DNA of 64,000 nt from Treponema sp. (lineage in GTDB: Bacteria > Spirochaetota > Spirochaetia > Treponematales > Treponemataceae): contig JAHAZL010000056.1 in NCBI GenBank assembly GCA_018384055.1, positions 3,496 to 67,495 of the forward strand, read 5' to 3'. The translations under genes and the position numbers were made by a program. Shown piece by piece: positions 1-8,740 of the stretch (positions are counted from its first letter, which is position 1; each line of letters begins with the position of its first letter). A model generated the notes under the pieces. It searched no databases, was not told the DNA's origin, and saw nothing but the letters and a program-made list of their open reading frames with translations.

Positions 1-504
1 AAGGGAATCTATTTCTTTCTGGGAACGGAGGGTAAAAACAAGTTTTCCGTTCATCTGTTCTTTAAGATTCTGATTGAACCAAACGGTATTTTTAAGGGCA
101 CAGAACATTCCCCAGCTTTCATCAGCAGTCATTTTATCATGGAAAAGAGAAACAAGTTCTTCGAATTCAAAGGAAGTGCCTTTTGTTTCATCATCGGAAG
201 CAAGTAGTTCATAGCAATCCTTTACCTGGAGCCCTATTTCATTCTTGTCTTCAAGATTATAAAGGTTTTCAACAAGGGGACATTTTTCTTCCGCAAAGGA
301 AAGCACATTGGCAAGGGAAGAACATGGACCTTCATGGAGAAGAATCATGTCTTTTTCACGGACATTCTGTTCACCATACACAGCACCTTTTGTAGCTGTT
401 GCAGGCGTACTCTGAAACTTGACCGTATATTTTGCATTTTCGAGAACGGCAGATATTACCGCAGGGGAATTCTTATAAATAACAACTGAATTAACTTTAA
501 GCAT
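1..504 (-). CDS. N-terminal part of a possible RNB-type (RNase II/R-like) ribonuclease, cut by the window edge
   Basis: This is an open frame of 168 codons running off the left edge, so only the N-terminus is present. It starts at ATG 504 with MLKVNSVVIYKNSPAVI and contains a stretch VREKDMILLHEGP around residues 48-60. A small SH3/KOW-like start of the type 'VLYKxxPA ... VREKDxxLLHxGP' is what I recall from the N-termini of spirochete RNB-domain ribonucleases, but the catalytic RNB domain would lie outside the window, so the name is tentative. No clear ribosome-binding site precedes the ATG. The gene follows the terminator of the upstream ABC ATPase gene and so starts a separate transcript. 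It could equally be an unrelated conserved treponemal protein. Confidence 0.5.
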   Translation of the reverse strand, partial: MLKVNSVVIYKNSPAVISAVLENAKYTVKFQSTPATATKGAVYGEQNVREKDMILLHEGPCSSLANVLSFAEEKCPLVENLYNLEDKNEIGLQVKDCYELLASDDETKGTSFEFEELVSLFHDKMTADESWGMFCALKNTVWFNQNLKEQMNGKLVFTLRSQKEIDSL

Positions 505-530
505 AAAAATATTTTAACTGAAAAAAGCAT

Positions 531-565
531 AAAAAAAAAGCACCGCCAGAATTAACTGACGATGC
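531..565 (-). terminator. Rho-independent terminator after the ABC ATPase gene
   Basis: On the minus strand GCATCGTCAG and CTGGCGGTGC pair as a 10-bp stem (two G-U pairs) around a 6-base loop, followed by nine T residues (539 down to 531). It lies about 50 bases after the stop of the ABC ATPase gene. Confidence 0.85.
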
Positions 566-616
566 CTTTCGGTATCAAAAAATAGTATTGAACTGACTGC
601 CTAGACAGCCATCAAC

Positions 617-1822
617 TTATTTCTTGATTTCTGAACCGATAGCTACCTTGTAACCAACTTCGCCTGTGATAGCGTTCTTGAGCCAAGGAGCAGAAATCTT
701 GTCCTTTTCACAGATGTTGATTTCCTTTGAAAGATCTTCTGAATCCTTAACAAAGAACTTACATCTGTCCATTGCTGGAACGAAGTTTACAGTTTCACCA
801 ATCTTGAAGTCTCCCTTAGAAGATGCAAGAACACGAGCAACAACACTCTGATTCTTAGAAGCAAGGAAGAGGTGTGTTTCAGCACCGAGAGGTTCCTTGT
901 TAGAAACCTTCATCTGCATGTTGTTTTCAGCTGCTGGAGCTTCTGCGTATGTAAGGTCTTCAGGGCGTACACCGAAGTATACTTCCTTTCCTACATATTC
1001 AGAGAGGTACTTCTGCTGTTCTGCTGTTGGAACGAGTGTGAATGTTCCTTCATCAACAACAACCTTGTCGCCTTCCTTCTTAACAGCCACTGTCATGAAA
1101 TTCATTGGAGGTGTACCAATGAAGCCAGCAACGAACTTGTTGATTGGGTGGTTGTACAAGTAAAGTGGTTCACCGATCTGCTGAACGTGACCGTCCTTCA
1201 TAACAACAATCTTTGTACCCATTGTCATAGCTTCGATCTGGTCGTGTGTAACGTAGATCATTGTAGCCTGAAGTCTCTGGTGCAAAGCTGAGATTTCACC
1301 ACGCATTGAAACGCGGAGTTTAGCATCAAGGTTAGAAAGTGGTTCGTCGAACAAGAATACTTTAGGGTTACGAACGATTGCGCGTCCTACTGCAACACGC
1401 TGTCTCTGTCCACCGGAAAGTGCCTTTGGTTTGCGGTCGAGGTACTGAGTAAGTCCAAGGCTAACTGCTGCTTCATCAACACGACGCTGGATTTCTCCCT
1501 TGTCCATTTTGCGGATCTTGAGACCGAAAGCCATGTTGTCATAAACTGTCATGTGTGGGTAAAGAGCATAGTTCTGGAATACCATGGCGATGTTTCTGTC
1601 CTTTGGTGGAACATCGTTCATAAGGTCTCCATCAATGAGGAGTTCACCTTCAGAAATTTCTTCCAAACCTGCGATCATACGGAGAGTTGTTGACTTTCCG
1701 CATCCAGATGGACCAACGAATACACAGAAATCGCGGTCTTCGATTACGATGTTGGCATTTTCAACAGCCTGTACGTTGCCGTCGTAAATCTTGCCAATAC
1801 CTTTGAGTTCTACTTTTGCCAT
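617..1822 (-). CDS. Sugar-type ABC transporter ATP-binding protein (MalK/UgpC/MsmX family)
   Basis: This is the ATPase subunit that powers uptake of sugars or related solutes at the cytoplasmic membrane. Visible are Walker A GPSGCGKST (residues 37-45), the Q-loop FQNYALYPHMT, the signature LSGGQRQRVAVGRA, Walker B FLFDEPLSNLDAKLR and the switch histidine in YVTHDQIEAM, then a C-terminal TOBE-type regulatory region. At 401 residues it is slightly longer than the usual 360-380. No permease or binding protein lies beside it, so it probably serves several transporters elsewhere, as MsmX/MsmK do in Gram-positives; this is inference. The start is supported by an AGGGAGG ribosome-binding site, and a good promoter (1858-1886) and a terminator (531-565) make it a single-gene transcript. 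Confidence 0.95.
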   Translation of the reverse strand: MAKVELKGIGKIYDGNVQAVENANIVIEDRDFCVFVGPSGCGKSTTLRMIAGLEEISEGELLIDGDLMNDVPPKDRNIAMVFQNYALYPHMTVYDNMAFGLKIRKMDKGEIQRRVDEAAVSLGLTQYLDRKPKALSGGQRQRVAVGRAIVRNPKVFLFDEPLSNLDAKLRVSMRGEISALHQRLQATMIYVTHDQIEAMTMGTKIVVMKDGHVQQIGEPLYLYNHPINKFVAGFIGTPPMNFMTVAVKKEGDKVVVDEGTFTLVPTAEQQKYLSEYVGKEVYFGVRPEDLTYAEAPAAENNMQMKVSNKEPLGAETHLFLASKNQSVVARVLASSKGDFKIGETVNFVPAMDRCKFFVKDSEDLSKEINICEKDKISAPWLKNAITGEVGYKVAIGSEIKK

Positions 1823-1857
1823 TTTAGGCCTCCCTAAGGGTTTATATTATAGAATAC

Positions 1858-1886
1858 ATTATAAATTCAAAAAAAGCATAAGTCAA
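1858..1886 (-). promoter_or_regulatory. Sigma-70-type promoter of the ABC ATPase gene
   Basis: On the minus strand TTGACT (1886-1881), a 17-base spacer and TATAAT (1863-1858) form a near-consensus promoter 36 bases upstream of the ATG. A second TATAAT (1851-1846) is present but has only a T-run where its -35 should be. Confidence 0.75.
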
Positions 1887-1889
1887 ACG

Positions 1890-1948
1890 AATTCAAAGGC
1901 AAATTCAGAAGAATTATGTTTGAATTCCAAAGGAATTTTGCAGGAATT
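1890..1948. other. Helically phased AATT tracts, probable curved DNA upstream of a promoter
   Basis: AATT occurs at 1890, 1902, 1912, 1923, 1934 and 1945, steps of 12, 10, 11, 11 and 11 bases, and an A7 run (1953-1959) continues the phase. The array sits between the stop of the DUF554 gene and the -35 box of the ABC ATPase promoter. A/T tracts repeated once per helical turn are known to bend DNA; that this one raises promoter activity is inference. Confidence 0.6.
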
Positions 1949-1960
1949 CAGTAAAAAAAG

Positions 1961-2692
1961 CTACATTCCAAGAAAATTCCTTACAGGACTGTCCAAAAGC
2001 ACGAAAACAACTGTAAAAATCACAGCCGGAAGGTAATTTGCCGTCTTGATTTTTTTAAGGCCAATGAGGTTAACGCCAATCATGCAGATGAGAACTCCCC
2101 CGCTGCCTGTAAGTTCTGCAAGCATTACGTCGGATACATAAGGCTGAACCGCAACACTCAAAAGAGTAAGGGCACCCTGATAGAGGAAGACGGCAATGGC
2201 ACTGAAAGCAGTACCGATACCCATGGCTGCGGTAAAGGAAATGGCCATGAAACCGTCAAGAATGCTCTTTGTAAAAATGATGGAATAATCCTTTTCAATG
2301 CCAGCCTTGAAGGAACCAAGTATAGCCATGGCTCCAACACAGAAAAGAACGCTGGCATTCAAAAAAGCATAGGCAAAGTTCTTGTTTGGTTCAATACAAT
2401 TTTCAGAGCATGACTTCTTTTGCGGAACAAGACATTCAAGAAGCTTTCCCAGCGAAAGAATCTTGCCGTCAAGATCGATGACAGTGCCTACTATTCCCCC
2501 CGCAATTACAGCAAGAGTCAGGAAACAGATGTTTTCATACTTGAATGCCATCTGAAGACCAATTACAAGAGTAATGAATCCAGCACCTGTCTGAATAACA
2601 TCTTCCATTTTCTTGGACATGCGACCGGCAACAACAAGACCAATAATGGATCCAAAAACAATGGCTGCGCAATTGACAAAAACAGCAAGCAT
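1961..2692 (-). CDS. DUF554 family integral membrane protein
   Basis: This is a 243-residue, strongly hydrophobic protein with about seven membrane segments. The N-terminus (NCAAIVFGSIIGLVVAG), the glycine-rich helices (GAGFITLVIGLQMA) and the C-terminal GGVLICMIGVNLIGLKKIK match the DUF554 family (YqgA/YdfK-like), whose function is not established. A charged, cysteine-containing loop with KKSCSENC sits near residues 90-98. The start is backed by a GAGG ribosome-binding site five bases before the ATG. The gene stands alone between the tRNA-Leu terminator and the ABC ATPase promoter. I see no own terminator; the AATT-rich stretch follows directly. Confidence 0.85.
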   Translation of the reverse strand: MLAVFVNCAAIVFGSIIGLVVAGRMSKKMEDVIQTGAGFITLVIGLQMAFKYENICFLTLAVIAGGIVGTVIDLDGKILSLGKLLECLVPQKKSCSENCIEPNKNFAYAFLNASVLFCVGAMAILGSFKAGIEKDYSIIFTKSILDGFMAISFTAAMGIGTAFSAIAVFLYQGALTLLSVAVQPYVSDVMLAELTGSGGVLICMIGVNLIGLKKIKTANYLPAVIFTVVFVLLDSPVRNFLGM

Positions 2693-2718
2693 AAAAACCT
2701 CGTCTAACTGATTTAAAT

Positions 2719-2749
2719 AAAAAAAAAGCAGTCACTTTTCAGTAACTGC
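2719..2749 (-). terminator. Rho-independent terminator after tRNA-Leu
   Basis: GCAGTTACT and AGTGACTGC form a 9-bp stem with a GAAA-type loop on the minus strand, followed by nine T residues. It begins six bases after the mature tRNA end. Confidence 0.9.
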
Positions 2750-2754
2750 TTTCG

Positions 2755-2836
2755 TGCGGAGAACCTGACTTGAACAGGCACAGCTCGCGCCACTAGCACC
2801 TCAAGCTAGCGTGTCTACCAATTCCACCATCCCCGC
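2755..2836 (-). tRNA. tRNA-Leu (anticodon GAG)
   Basis: The minus strand gives a class II tRNA of 82 bases. Acceptor arms GCGGGGA and TCTCCGC pair with one G-U. The anticodon arm is CTAGC-TTGAGGT-GCTAG with anticodon GAG, which reads CUC and CUU leucine codons. A variable arm and a T-arm with GTTCAAGTC follow. The discriminator base is A and CCA is not encoded (CGA follows), so CCA must be added by enzyme. A promoter (2864-2892) and a terminator (2719-2749) make it a one-gene transcript. Confidence 0.95.
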
Positions 2837-2863
2837 ATCTGCGTTTCCGCAAATCGTGGTTTC

Positions 2864-2892
2864 AATATATCAATTTGCAGGTTCAGTGTCAA
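2864..2892 (-). promoter_or_regulatory. Strong promoter of tRNA-Leu
   Basis: The minus strand has a perfect -35 TTGACA (2892-2887), a 17-base spacer and -10 TATATT (2869-2864). Transcription would start near 2857, about 20 bases before the mature tRNA. Confidence 0.85.
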
Positions 2893-2934
2893 TACCATTT
2901 TAGAAAAATTCTAAAAATTTTTTAATTTTTATTT

Positions 2935-4707
2935 TTATTTGGCATCCTCTGAAACTGCAGTTGATGCTGGTTTTTCAGATGCGGCACCCGATACGGCGTC
3001 AGTTTTTTCCGGTGCTGCTTTAATCACAGTACTGCCATCCATTTCAAGAATCTTCTTTGCCTTTTTGGCATTGGCGTTCTTCCTTTTCTGACCGAATTTA
3101 TAGGTTCCAGGCTTTGCAGTCTTTTCTTCTTCTTTGTTTTCTTCCTCTACTGCATCCCGGGCAATTTCTTCAACCTTGGCACGACAAGATGAATACCTGC
3201 CCTTTGCCCACATATCAAGGCCTGTCCCCTGTGTTGCAACATCAGTACTGTTAAGGTATTCGCTGCAGATTTCGGCAAATTCACCCCTGTCATACTTTGC
3301 GAATTCCTTTCCAAGAGCATACCTTAAATCCTTCTGGTATTTTACATCACTCTTCATTGTTGAACGGGCAAGTTCAATAACTTCTTTTGTTCCAGCATTA
3401 TTTTCAGCAAGCAGACATCCAGCTACCTTAGCCCTTGCTCCTACTCCAGTTTTCTTATCATCAAGAAGACTGATAAGGTAGTCATTGCCTTCAGATGTAT
3501 TTAGTTTTGCAATTACTTTATAGGACTTTTCCTTTACGTTTTTAAGTTCATCCTTATCCTTGCAGCGGAAAATGAGGTATGGAACGGAATCCTTCATTTC
3601 GCGCTTTTCAACGGCTTCAATTGCTTCAATTCGAACCTTGTACTGGGAATCCCTCAAGGCCTGAATGATGACCTTGTCTGCCTTTTCATCATTAAAATGT
3701 GAAATGCCCTTTACAACATGACAGCGGAGGTTTGGATCTGTTGATTCAAAAAGATCGACAAGAATATCCTCCCCTTCCGGTTTTTCCATGGCACCAATGG
3801 CTTCTGCCGCATACATGCGCACAAAGCTGTTTTCATCTTCATCTTTAGCAATTTCAACTACCTTGTCCCAGGTTTCAATGGCTTTGATTCTACCAAGAAC
3901 CTTCATAAGAGCCTGTCGCTGAGGAACTGTAAGGTCATCACGGTCAAGATAATCTGCAAGGAATTCAGCTTCTTCCCTTTCACCAAGATCGCCAAGGGCC
4001 GTAAGGGCACCGGTAAAATATTCTTCCTCTTCTTTGTCCACAAGATCAACAAGCCCTGGAACAGATTCCTTAATCTGAGCTTCAGAAACATACTTGAAGC
4101 AGCGGTCTACAGTTTCTCTTCTTGTATCATAAGGATCATTGATTACTTCACAGGCATAGTCCCCAAGGCATGGATCCTTGAGCTTTGTAAAGTATTCGAT
4201 GACTTTGTCCTTAACTGCTGCATCTTTTGTTTCATAGAACAAGTCATAAATCTGATCAACAAACCTGTGGTCTTCATTTTTCGTAAGTTCATCAATAAGG
4301 CTGCTGATCTGACTTTCAAGGCCATACTTGAATACGGCGTTACTTTCCTCTTCATAATTGTCCGATTTATCCAGATAGTCATTCTTTGAATCATGTTTTG
4401 TCGGACGCTTTTTTGAAGCAACATTCTTTTCTTTTGTGTACTTGTACTTAGGCTTTTCTTCCTTTTTATTTTTTGATTCATTGTAAGCCTTAAGTACTTC
4501 ACCTTCTGTATCCTCCAGGGAATCTTCGACAAAAGATGAAACAACATCAGCTTCATCTTCAAGACCATCAAAGGAATGGGAAACGGCATCAACAACAGCC
4601 TCTGCCGTTTCAGTCACATTTTCAATGACAGCTGCCGTCTCCTGAGAAAAAAGATTGGCAGAGGAAAAAAATATACCAGCGGATACTAAAGCTATGATTT
4701 TTTTCAT
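2935..4707 (-). CDS. Secreted or periplasmic HEAT-repeat protein
   Basis: The 590-residue protein has an N-terminal signal peptide (MKKIIALVSAGIFFSSANLF) with no lipobox cysteine. A charged, glutamate/lysine-rich linker runs to about residue 125. From about 135 to 500 come tandem helical repeats of HEAT type, for example LVDKEEEEYFTGALTALGDL, DEDENSFVRMYAAEAIG and STDPNLRCHVVKGISH. The C-terminus is again charged and low in complexity. HEAT repeats are protein-binding scaffolds, so a role in envelope assembly is plausible but not shown. It is the last gene of the operon, starting two bases after the tgt stop. Only an A/T-rich weak hairpin follows its stop. The name of the partner protein cannot be read from the sequence. 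Confidence 0.8.
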   Translation of the reverse strand: MKKIIALVSAGIFFSSANLFSQETAAVIENVTETAEAVVDAVSHSFDGLEDEADVVSSFVEDSLEDTEGEVLKAYNESKNKKEEKPKYKYTKEKNVASKKRPTKHDSKNDYLDKSDNYEEESNAVFKYGLESQISSLIDELTKNEDHRFVDQIYDLFYETKDAAVKDKVIEYFTKLKDPCLGDYACEVINDPYDTRRETVDRCFKYVSEAQIKESVPGLVDLVDKEEEEYFTGALTALGDLGEREEAEFLADYLDRDDLTVPQRQALMKVLGRIKAIETWDKVVEIAKDEDENSFVRMYAAEAIGAMEKPEGEDILVDLFESTDPNLRCHVVKGISHFNDEKADKVIIQALRDSQYKVRIEAIEAVEKREMKDSVPYLIFRCKDKDELKNVKEKSYKVIAKLNTSEGNDYLISLLDDKKTGVGARAKVAGCLLAENNAGTKEVIELARSTMKSDVKYQKDLRYALGKEFAKYDRGEFAEICSEYLNSTDVATQGTGLDMWAKGRYSSCRAKVEEIARDAVEEENKEEEKTAKPGTYKFGQKRKNANAKKAKKILEMDGSTVIKAAPEKTDAVSGAASEKPASTAVSEDAK

Positions 4708-4709
4708 GT

Positions 4710-5846
4710 TTACACCTCTCCAGAATGGAAATTGTCAAGAAAGTTTTTTCTATATTCTTCAAATCTGTCTTCGTTTATTGCATCACGAATTTCATGAATC
4801 ATGTTGTGGAGGAAATAAAGGTTGTGGTAGCTGGCAAGCATTGACGAAAGAATTTCCTGCTCACGGAAAATATGACGCAGGTAAGCACGGGAATATGATG
4901 TACATACCTTGCATTTGCATTCAGGATCTATGCAGCCAAAATCACGTTCATAGCGGGCCTGCTTGATTGAAACCATTCCTTTTTTTGTAAAATAAAGTCC
5001 ATGGCGGGCAATGCGGGTCGGCTGAACGCAGTCAAACATGTCGATTCCATTGGCAACAGCTTCAAGAATGTATTCAGGAGTACCGATTCCCATTACATAA
5101 CGAGGTTTACTGCGGGAAAGAAACTGAACTGTATACTGGAGCTTTTCTTTATAAACTTCAGCAGGTTCTCCTACACTCAAACCACCTATGGCAAGACCGG
5201 GTGTACCAAGGGAATCAACGAACTGGGCACTTTCTTTTCTTAAGTCATCAAAAAAGTTTCCCTGAACGATAGGGAAAAGGATCCCCTTGTAACCGCTATC
5301 CTGATGGATAGTCCACTCTGCAATGGCTCTTTCTGCCCACTGGGAAGAAAGTCTCAATGCCCTTTCAGCTTCGGGACGTCCAACGCCAAACCCTGAGCAA
5401 ACATCAAGCTGCATCTGGATGTCGCTGTTAAGTTTTACCTGTGTCTGAACAACATTTTCAGGAGTAAAAAAATGCTTGCTGCCGTCTATGTCGCTCCGAA
5501 ATTCAATACCTTCGTTCTTGATCTTCCTCAATTTTGAAAGGGACCAAACCTGAAAGCCTCCCGAATCCGTAAGGAAATTCCTGTTCCATTGTGTAAATCC
5601 GTGGAGTCCGCCTGCTTCCTTTACAAGGTCAGCACCAGGGCGAAGATACATGTGGTATGTATTTGCAAGAATTATTTCAAAACCGATTTCTTCAAGATCA
5701 TCCTTCGTAAGGGCTTTAACAGTTCCTTTAGTTCCTACAGGCATGAAAACAGGAGTCTGAACATCTCCGTGGGGAAGATGCATTACTCCGGTACGGGCAA
5801 GAGAATTTTTGTTTACGTGGTGAACTTCAAAAAAATTTTCAATCAT
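4710..5846 (-). CDS. tgt: tRNA-guanine transglycosylase (queuine tRNA-ribosyltransferase)
   Basis: The enzyme replaces guanine 34 with a queuosine precursor in GUN-anticodon tRNAs. Its 378 residues match the bacterial family length. Visible signatures are LTDSGGFQVWSL (with the substrate-binding aspartate), GGLSVGEP, GIGTPEYILEAVANGIDMFDCVQPTRIARHG carrying the catalytic aspartate, and the zinc site CKCKVC with a downstream histidine in the segment SYHNLYFLHNMIHEIR. It lies between lptG and the HEAT-repeat gene with gaps of 12 and 2 bases, so it is translated as part of the M16-dut-lptF-lptG-tgt operon. No queA or queuosine synthesis gene is near. Confidence 0.96.
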   Translation of the reverse strand: MIENFFEVHHVNKNSLARTGVMHLPHGDVQTPVFMPVGTKGTVKALTKDDLEEIGFEIILANTYHMYLRPGADLVKEAGGLHGFTQWNRNFLTDSGGFQVWSLSKLRKIKNEGIEFRSDIDGSKHFFTPENVVQTQVKLNSDIQMQLDVCSGFGVGRPEAERALRLSSQWAERAIAEWTIHQDSGYKGILFPIVQGNFFDDLRKESAQFVDSLGTPGLAIGGLSVGEPAEVYKEKLQYTVQFLSRSKPRYVMGIGTPEYILEAVANGIDMFDCVQPTRIARHGLYFTKKGMVSIKQARYERDFGCIDPECKCKVCTSYSRAYLRHIFREQEILSSMLASYHNLYFLHNMIHEIRDAINEDRFEEYRKNFLDNFHSGEV

Positions 5847-5858
5847 ATATATTCCTAA

Positions 5859-6929
5859 TCAAGTTTTTGCATATTTCAACAAGAAGCTGCTTATGATTAT
5901 AAACAGCATTACAGGAAACCAGGCACCAAACAAAGGAGGAATTGCCTGGAATTTTGCCATAAGCATGGTAACCATCTGGGTTACATAAAAGAGAACTACA
6001 GCCGTAATACTCAATGCAAGGCTAACAATAAGAACATTCTTTCTGGTCTTTCCGCTAAGTCCAACAGCAAGGAAAACAACAATGAATACAACAAAAGGGA
6101 AAGAATACTTTTTGTAGTACACGGATTTTTCTTCTGCACTGGGCAACCCCGCCTTTTCAAGATGCTCTATGTATTCCCTGGCTTGCCTTGTATTTACTTC
6201 CTCAACGGAAATGGTATTGTTTCTAAAAGTCTCCGGAGGTTCTATAAAAACATCAAGAAGTTCTTCTTCAACATCAACCATTACAACACCATCCGTCGAA
6301 TTCTTATATTCAACAGGGTTTGAAAGAACCCATTTGCCATCAATCCAAGAAGCATTTTCTGCATAAAGCAAGGCCCGAAGATTTTTCTCATTGTCACGCA
6401 CAATAAAATAAGTCGAATAAAGCCTCTTCACAGCATCGTCATAAAAGTCGGCCTTATAAATGATTTTACCTTCATCGGCCATAATGACAATCCTGTTGTT
6501 GTTGAGGGATTTTTCTTTTTGAAGAACAGAATCCTGCATATGAACTTTTTTTGTATATGTTGGAACTACAACATAATCTTCAAAGAAGAACATAACGAAA
6601 CTCATACAAACTGCAATGAGCAGGAGCGGAATGGTAAATCTGAAAAGAGAAATGCCGGAAGCAAAAATTGCAAGCAATTCATTACGGGCATAAAAATCAC
6701 TTAGCATGTAGGCCGTTGCAAAAAGCATTGCAATGGGAATGGAATACCAGATTGTCTTTGGAATATAGTACAGAATGATAAGCCCTACATTTTTAAAGGC
6801 AACTCCCTTTGAAATGTAGTTCCAAAGATTCATGAAAAGATCCGTAAGGCACAGAACAAGAACAAAAAACAAAAGGGCCCCAAGGAAAATCGGAAAAAAA
6901 CTTTTCAGCATGTAAGTGATGATTTTCAT
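5859..6929 (-). CDS. lptG: LptF/LptG-family permease of the lipid export ABC transporter (second copy)
   Basis: This is one of two paired YjgP/YjgQ-family permeases. In diderm bacteria LptF and LptG with the ATPase LptB drive lipopolysaccharide or other glycolipid transport to the outer membrane. The 356-residue protein shows the family plan: three N-terminal membrane helices, a periplasmic beta-rich domain (about residues 120-260, e.g. IVIMADEGKIIYKADFYDD), and three C-terminal helices. Its start ATGA overlaps the stop of the preceding permease by four bases, indicating coupled translation. The name lptG rests on gene order, not on a diagnostic residue. Treponemes make unusual or no classical LPS, so the cargo is uncertain. 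lptB is not in the window. Confidence 0.85.
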   Translation of the reverse strand: MKIITYMLKSFFPIFLGALLFFVLVLCLTDLFMNLWNYISKGVAFKNVGLIILYYIPKTIWYSIPIAMLFATAYMLSDFYARNELLAIFASGISLFRFTIPLLLIAVCMSFVMFFFEDYVVVPTYTKKVHMQDSVLQKEKSLNNNRIVIMADEGKIIYKADFYDDAVKRLYSTYFIVRDNEKNLRALLYAENASWIDGKWVLSNPVEYKNSTDGVVMVDVEEELLDVFIEPPETFRNNTISVEEVNTRQAREYIEHLEKAGLPSAEEKSVYYKKYSFPFVVFIVVFLAVGLSGKTRKNVLIVSLALSITAVVLFYVTQMVTMLMAKFQAIPPLFGAWFPVMLFIIISSFLLKYAKT

Positions 6930-8284
6930 TTTCGTCTAAGCCTCATATAAAGGATTATTCCAAGAAGTCCAAGAACCAGATTAGGAGTCCACATCATCCA
7001 GAAACCATTGTACCCGCCCCTAATTCCAAACATCTGCCCGATAATGGTTGCTGCCCAATAAAGAACAGAAAGTATGATTCCAAAAATCAATCCAAGAGTC
7101 TGACCGTCCTTGCGTCCAAAAATGAGGGACAAAGGAAATGCAAGGATTGCAAAGAAAATGGATCCGAAAGGTATGGAAAATTTCTTGTTGAATTCAAGCT
7201 TGTAGGTATTAAGAATTTTAGGTGCCAAATTGGGATCATTTTTCAAGCCGTCAATTTTCTTTCTCAAATCCCACGAGGTCATTTCGCGTGGAGAAACGCC
7301 ACCGTTTGAAGAAATTATGGAATCTTCAAAAATGCTAAGTGAAAGAGTATTTGAAGAAAGGGTATCATAAGATCCTTTCTGAATATCCTTCATCATCATT
7401 ACCAAAGGATTATCCATATCGAGGCGCATAAGGATTCCTTCTGAAGTAGACTTCCTTACAACAGAATTCTTTGCAACAATAACCCTTGTTTCTCCATCTT
7501 TTCCAGCATCAAAGAAAACCAAATCGCTGACTTTTGTTCCATTTACATTTCCAATGACAAATATGGAATCGTTCATTCTCTTTATGGACATGGACTCAAG
7601 TTCAATTGCTGGGTTAGAAGTAATAATCTGCCTTCTCATCCTGTTGTAGTTGATGGTTCCAAGAGGAAGGAAATAGTCGTTCATAATGAAACTGAAAATA
7701 GAAATGACTATTCCCATGGCAAGAACCGATTTCAAGATAAGACTGTATTTTTGACCGCTTGCCCTAAAAATAAGAACTTCATTGTCGGTTACAAGACGAC
7801 CAAGGCACATGAGGAATCCAACAAGCGTTGCAAAAGGAGCGGATTGGGCAATAATAGCCGGAAGACAATAGGTGATGAGTTTAATTACGGAACCGATCGG
7901 AACCCTTTTTTTGAGGATTGTTTCAGCAAGGAGAAGAATCTGGTTTACAAAGAATACCACAAAGAAAAATGCAAAGCATACAAAAAAGTAAAGGAGAAGT
8001 TCCTTGGCAACATATTTTATGAGGATATTATTCCCCAGAGCATTGAGCCTATAATAGCGGTACCTGCAGAAAACTTTCAGGGGACGAAAATCCAACTTCT
8101 TTCCAAGTGCATACCCTGCCCTGTAAAAAAATTTCCCAAACTTAATTTTCTTAAGATTTCTGGTTTTCCTTGCATAAAGAATTTTATAAAAGGCATACTG
8201 CTTGTACAGGAATACAAATCCAGCATCCACTTTAGTGAGAATATCTTCAACCTTTTCTTTTACATACAGAAACCAGCTTTTCAT
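6926..8284 (-). CDS. lptF: LptF/LptG-family permease with a basic N-terminal extension (first copy)
   Basis: This is the partner of the adjacent permease and has 452 residues. The family core begins near residue 87 (LIKYVAKELLLYFFVCFAFFF) and shows the periplasmic domain with ELESMSIKRMNDSIFVIGN and C-terminal helices ending in MRLRRK. Before it lies an extra stretch of about 85 residues that is rich in lysine, arginine, tyrosine and phenylalanine, which usual LptF proteins of about 360 residues lack. No alternative ATG lies near the core start, so the extension seems real. It is probably cytoplasmic. The gene starts 15 bases after dut and overlaps lptG by four bases. Confidence 0.85.
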   Translation of the reverse strand: MKSWFLYVKEKVEDILTKVDAGFVFLYKQYAFYKILYARKTRNLKKIKFGKFFYRAGYALGKKLDFRPLKVFCRYRYYRLNALGNNILIKYVAKELLLYFFVCFAFFFVVFFVNQILLLAETILKKRVPIGSVIKLITYCLPAIIAQSAPFATLVGFLMCLGRLVTDNEVLIFRASGQKYSLILKSVLAMGIVISIFSFIMNDYFLPLGTINYNRMRRQIITSNPAIELESMSIKRMNDSIFVIGNVNGTKVSDLVFFDAGKDGETRVIVAKNSVVRKSTSEGILMRLDMDNPLVMMMKDIQKGSYDTLSSNTLSLSIFEDSIISSNGGVSPREMTSWDLRKKIDGLKNDPNLAPKILNTYKLEFNKKFSIPFGSIFFAILAFPLSLIFGRKDGQTLGLIFGIILSVLYWAATIIGQMFGIRGGYNGFWMMWTPNLVLGLLGIILYMRLRRK

Positions 8285-8299
8285 GTTTAAACAAAGCTT

Positions 8300-8740
8300 T
8301 TATACGCCCGTACTTCCAAAACCACCGGAACCGCGTTCTGTTACAGAAATGGAGTCAGTCTGAATGAAGTTACCGATTGTAACTGGAGCAACGATAATCT
8401 GAGCAATTCTGTCGCCGCTTTTTATTTCAAAATCTTCATCGCCAAGATTTATGAGGATTACCTTTAATTCTCCACGGTAATCGCTGTCAATTGTTCCCGG
8501 TGTATTAAGAACTGTAACGCCATTTTTTGCAGCAAGACCGCTTCTTGGACGAACCTGAATTTCATATCCCTGGGGAATTTCAAAAAAGAGTCCTGTTGGG
8601 ATAATTGTTCTCTGGCCCTTTTTAAGAAGAACATTTTCATCAAGAAGGGCACACACATCGGCACCGGCAGCCCCTTCAGTTTTGTAGCAAGGTACAACAG
8701 CACCCTTTGAAGAAATAATCTTTATATCTACTCTATTCAT
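8300..8740 (-). CDS. dut: dUTP diphosphatase (dUTPase)
   Basis: The protein hydrolyses dUTP to dUMP, keeping uracil out of DNA and feeding thymidylate synthesis. It has 146 residues, normal for the trimeric family. The five family motifs are visible: [32 protein letters not shown] with the catalytic aspartate, [10 protein letters not shown], and the C-terminal glycine-rich [10 protein letters not shown]. Its ATG overlaps the end of the M16 protease gene by eight bases and lptF follows after 15 bases, so it sits inside the operon. Confidence 0.97.
   Translation of the reverse strand: MNRVDIKIISSKGAVVPCYKTEGAAGADVCALLDENVLLKKGQRTIIPTGLFFEIPQGYEIQVRPRSGLAAKNGVTVLNTPGTIDSDYRGELKVILINLGDEDFEIKSGDRIAQIIVAPVTIGNFIQTDSISVTERGSGGFGSTGV

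Noticed and set aside
2896..2914. TTTTAGAA-TTT-TTCTAAAA hairpin after the HEAT-repeat gene
   Set aside because: It contains almost only A-T pairs and lacks a following T-run, so it is too weak for an intrinsic terminator; it also overlaps the upstream side of the tRNA promoter.
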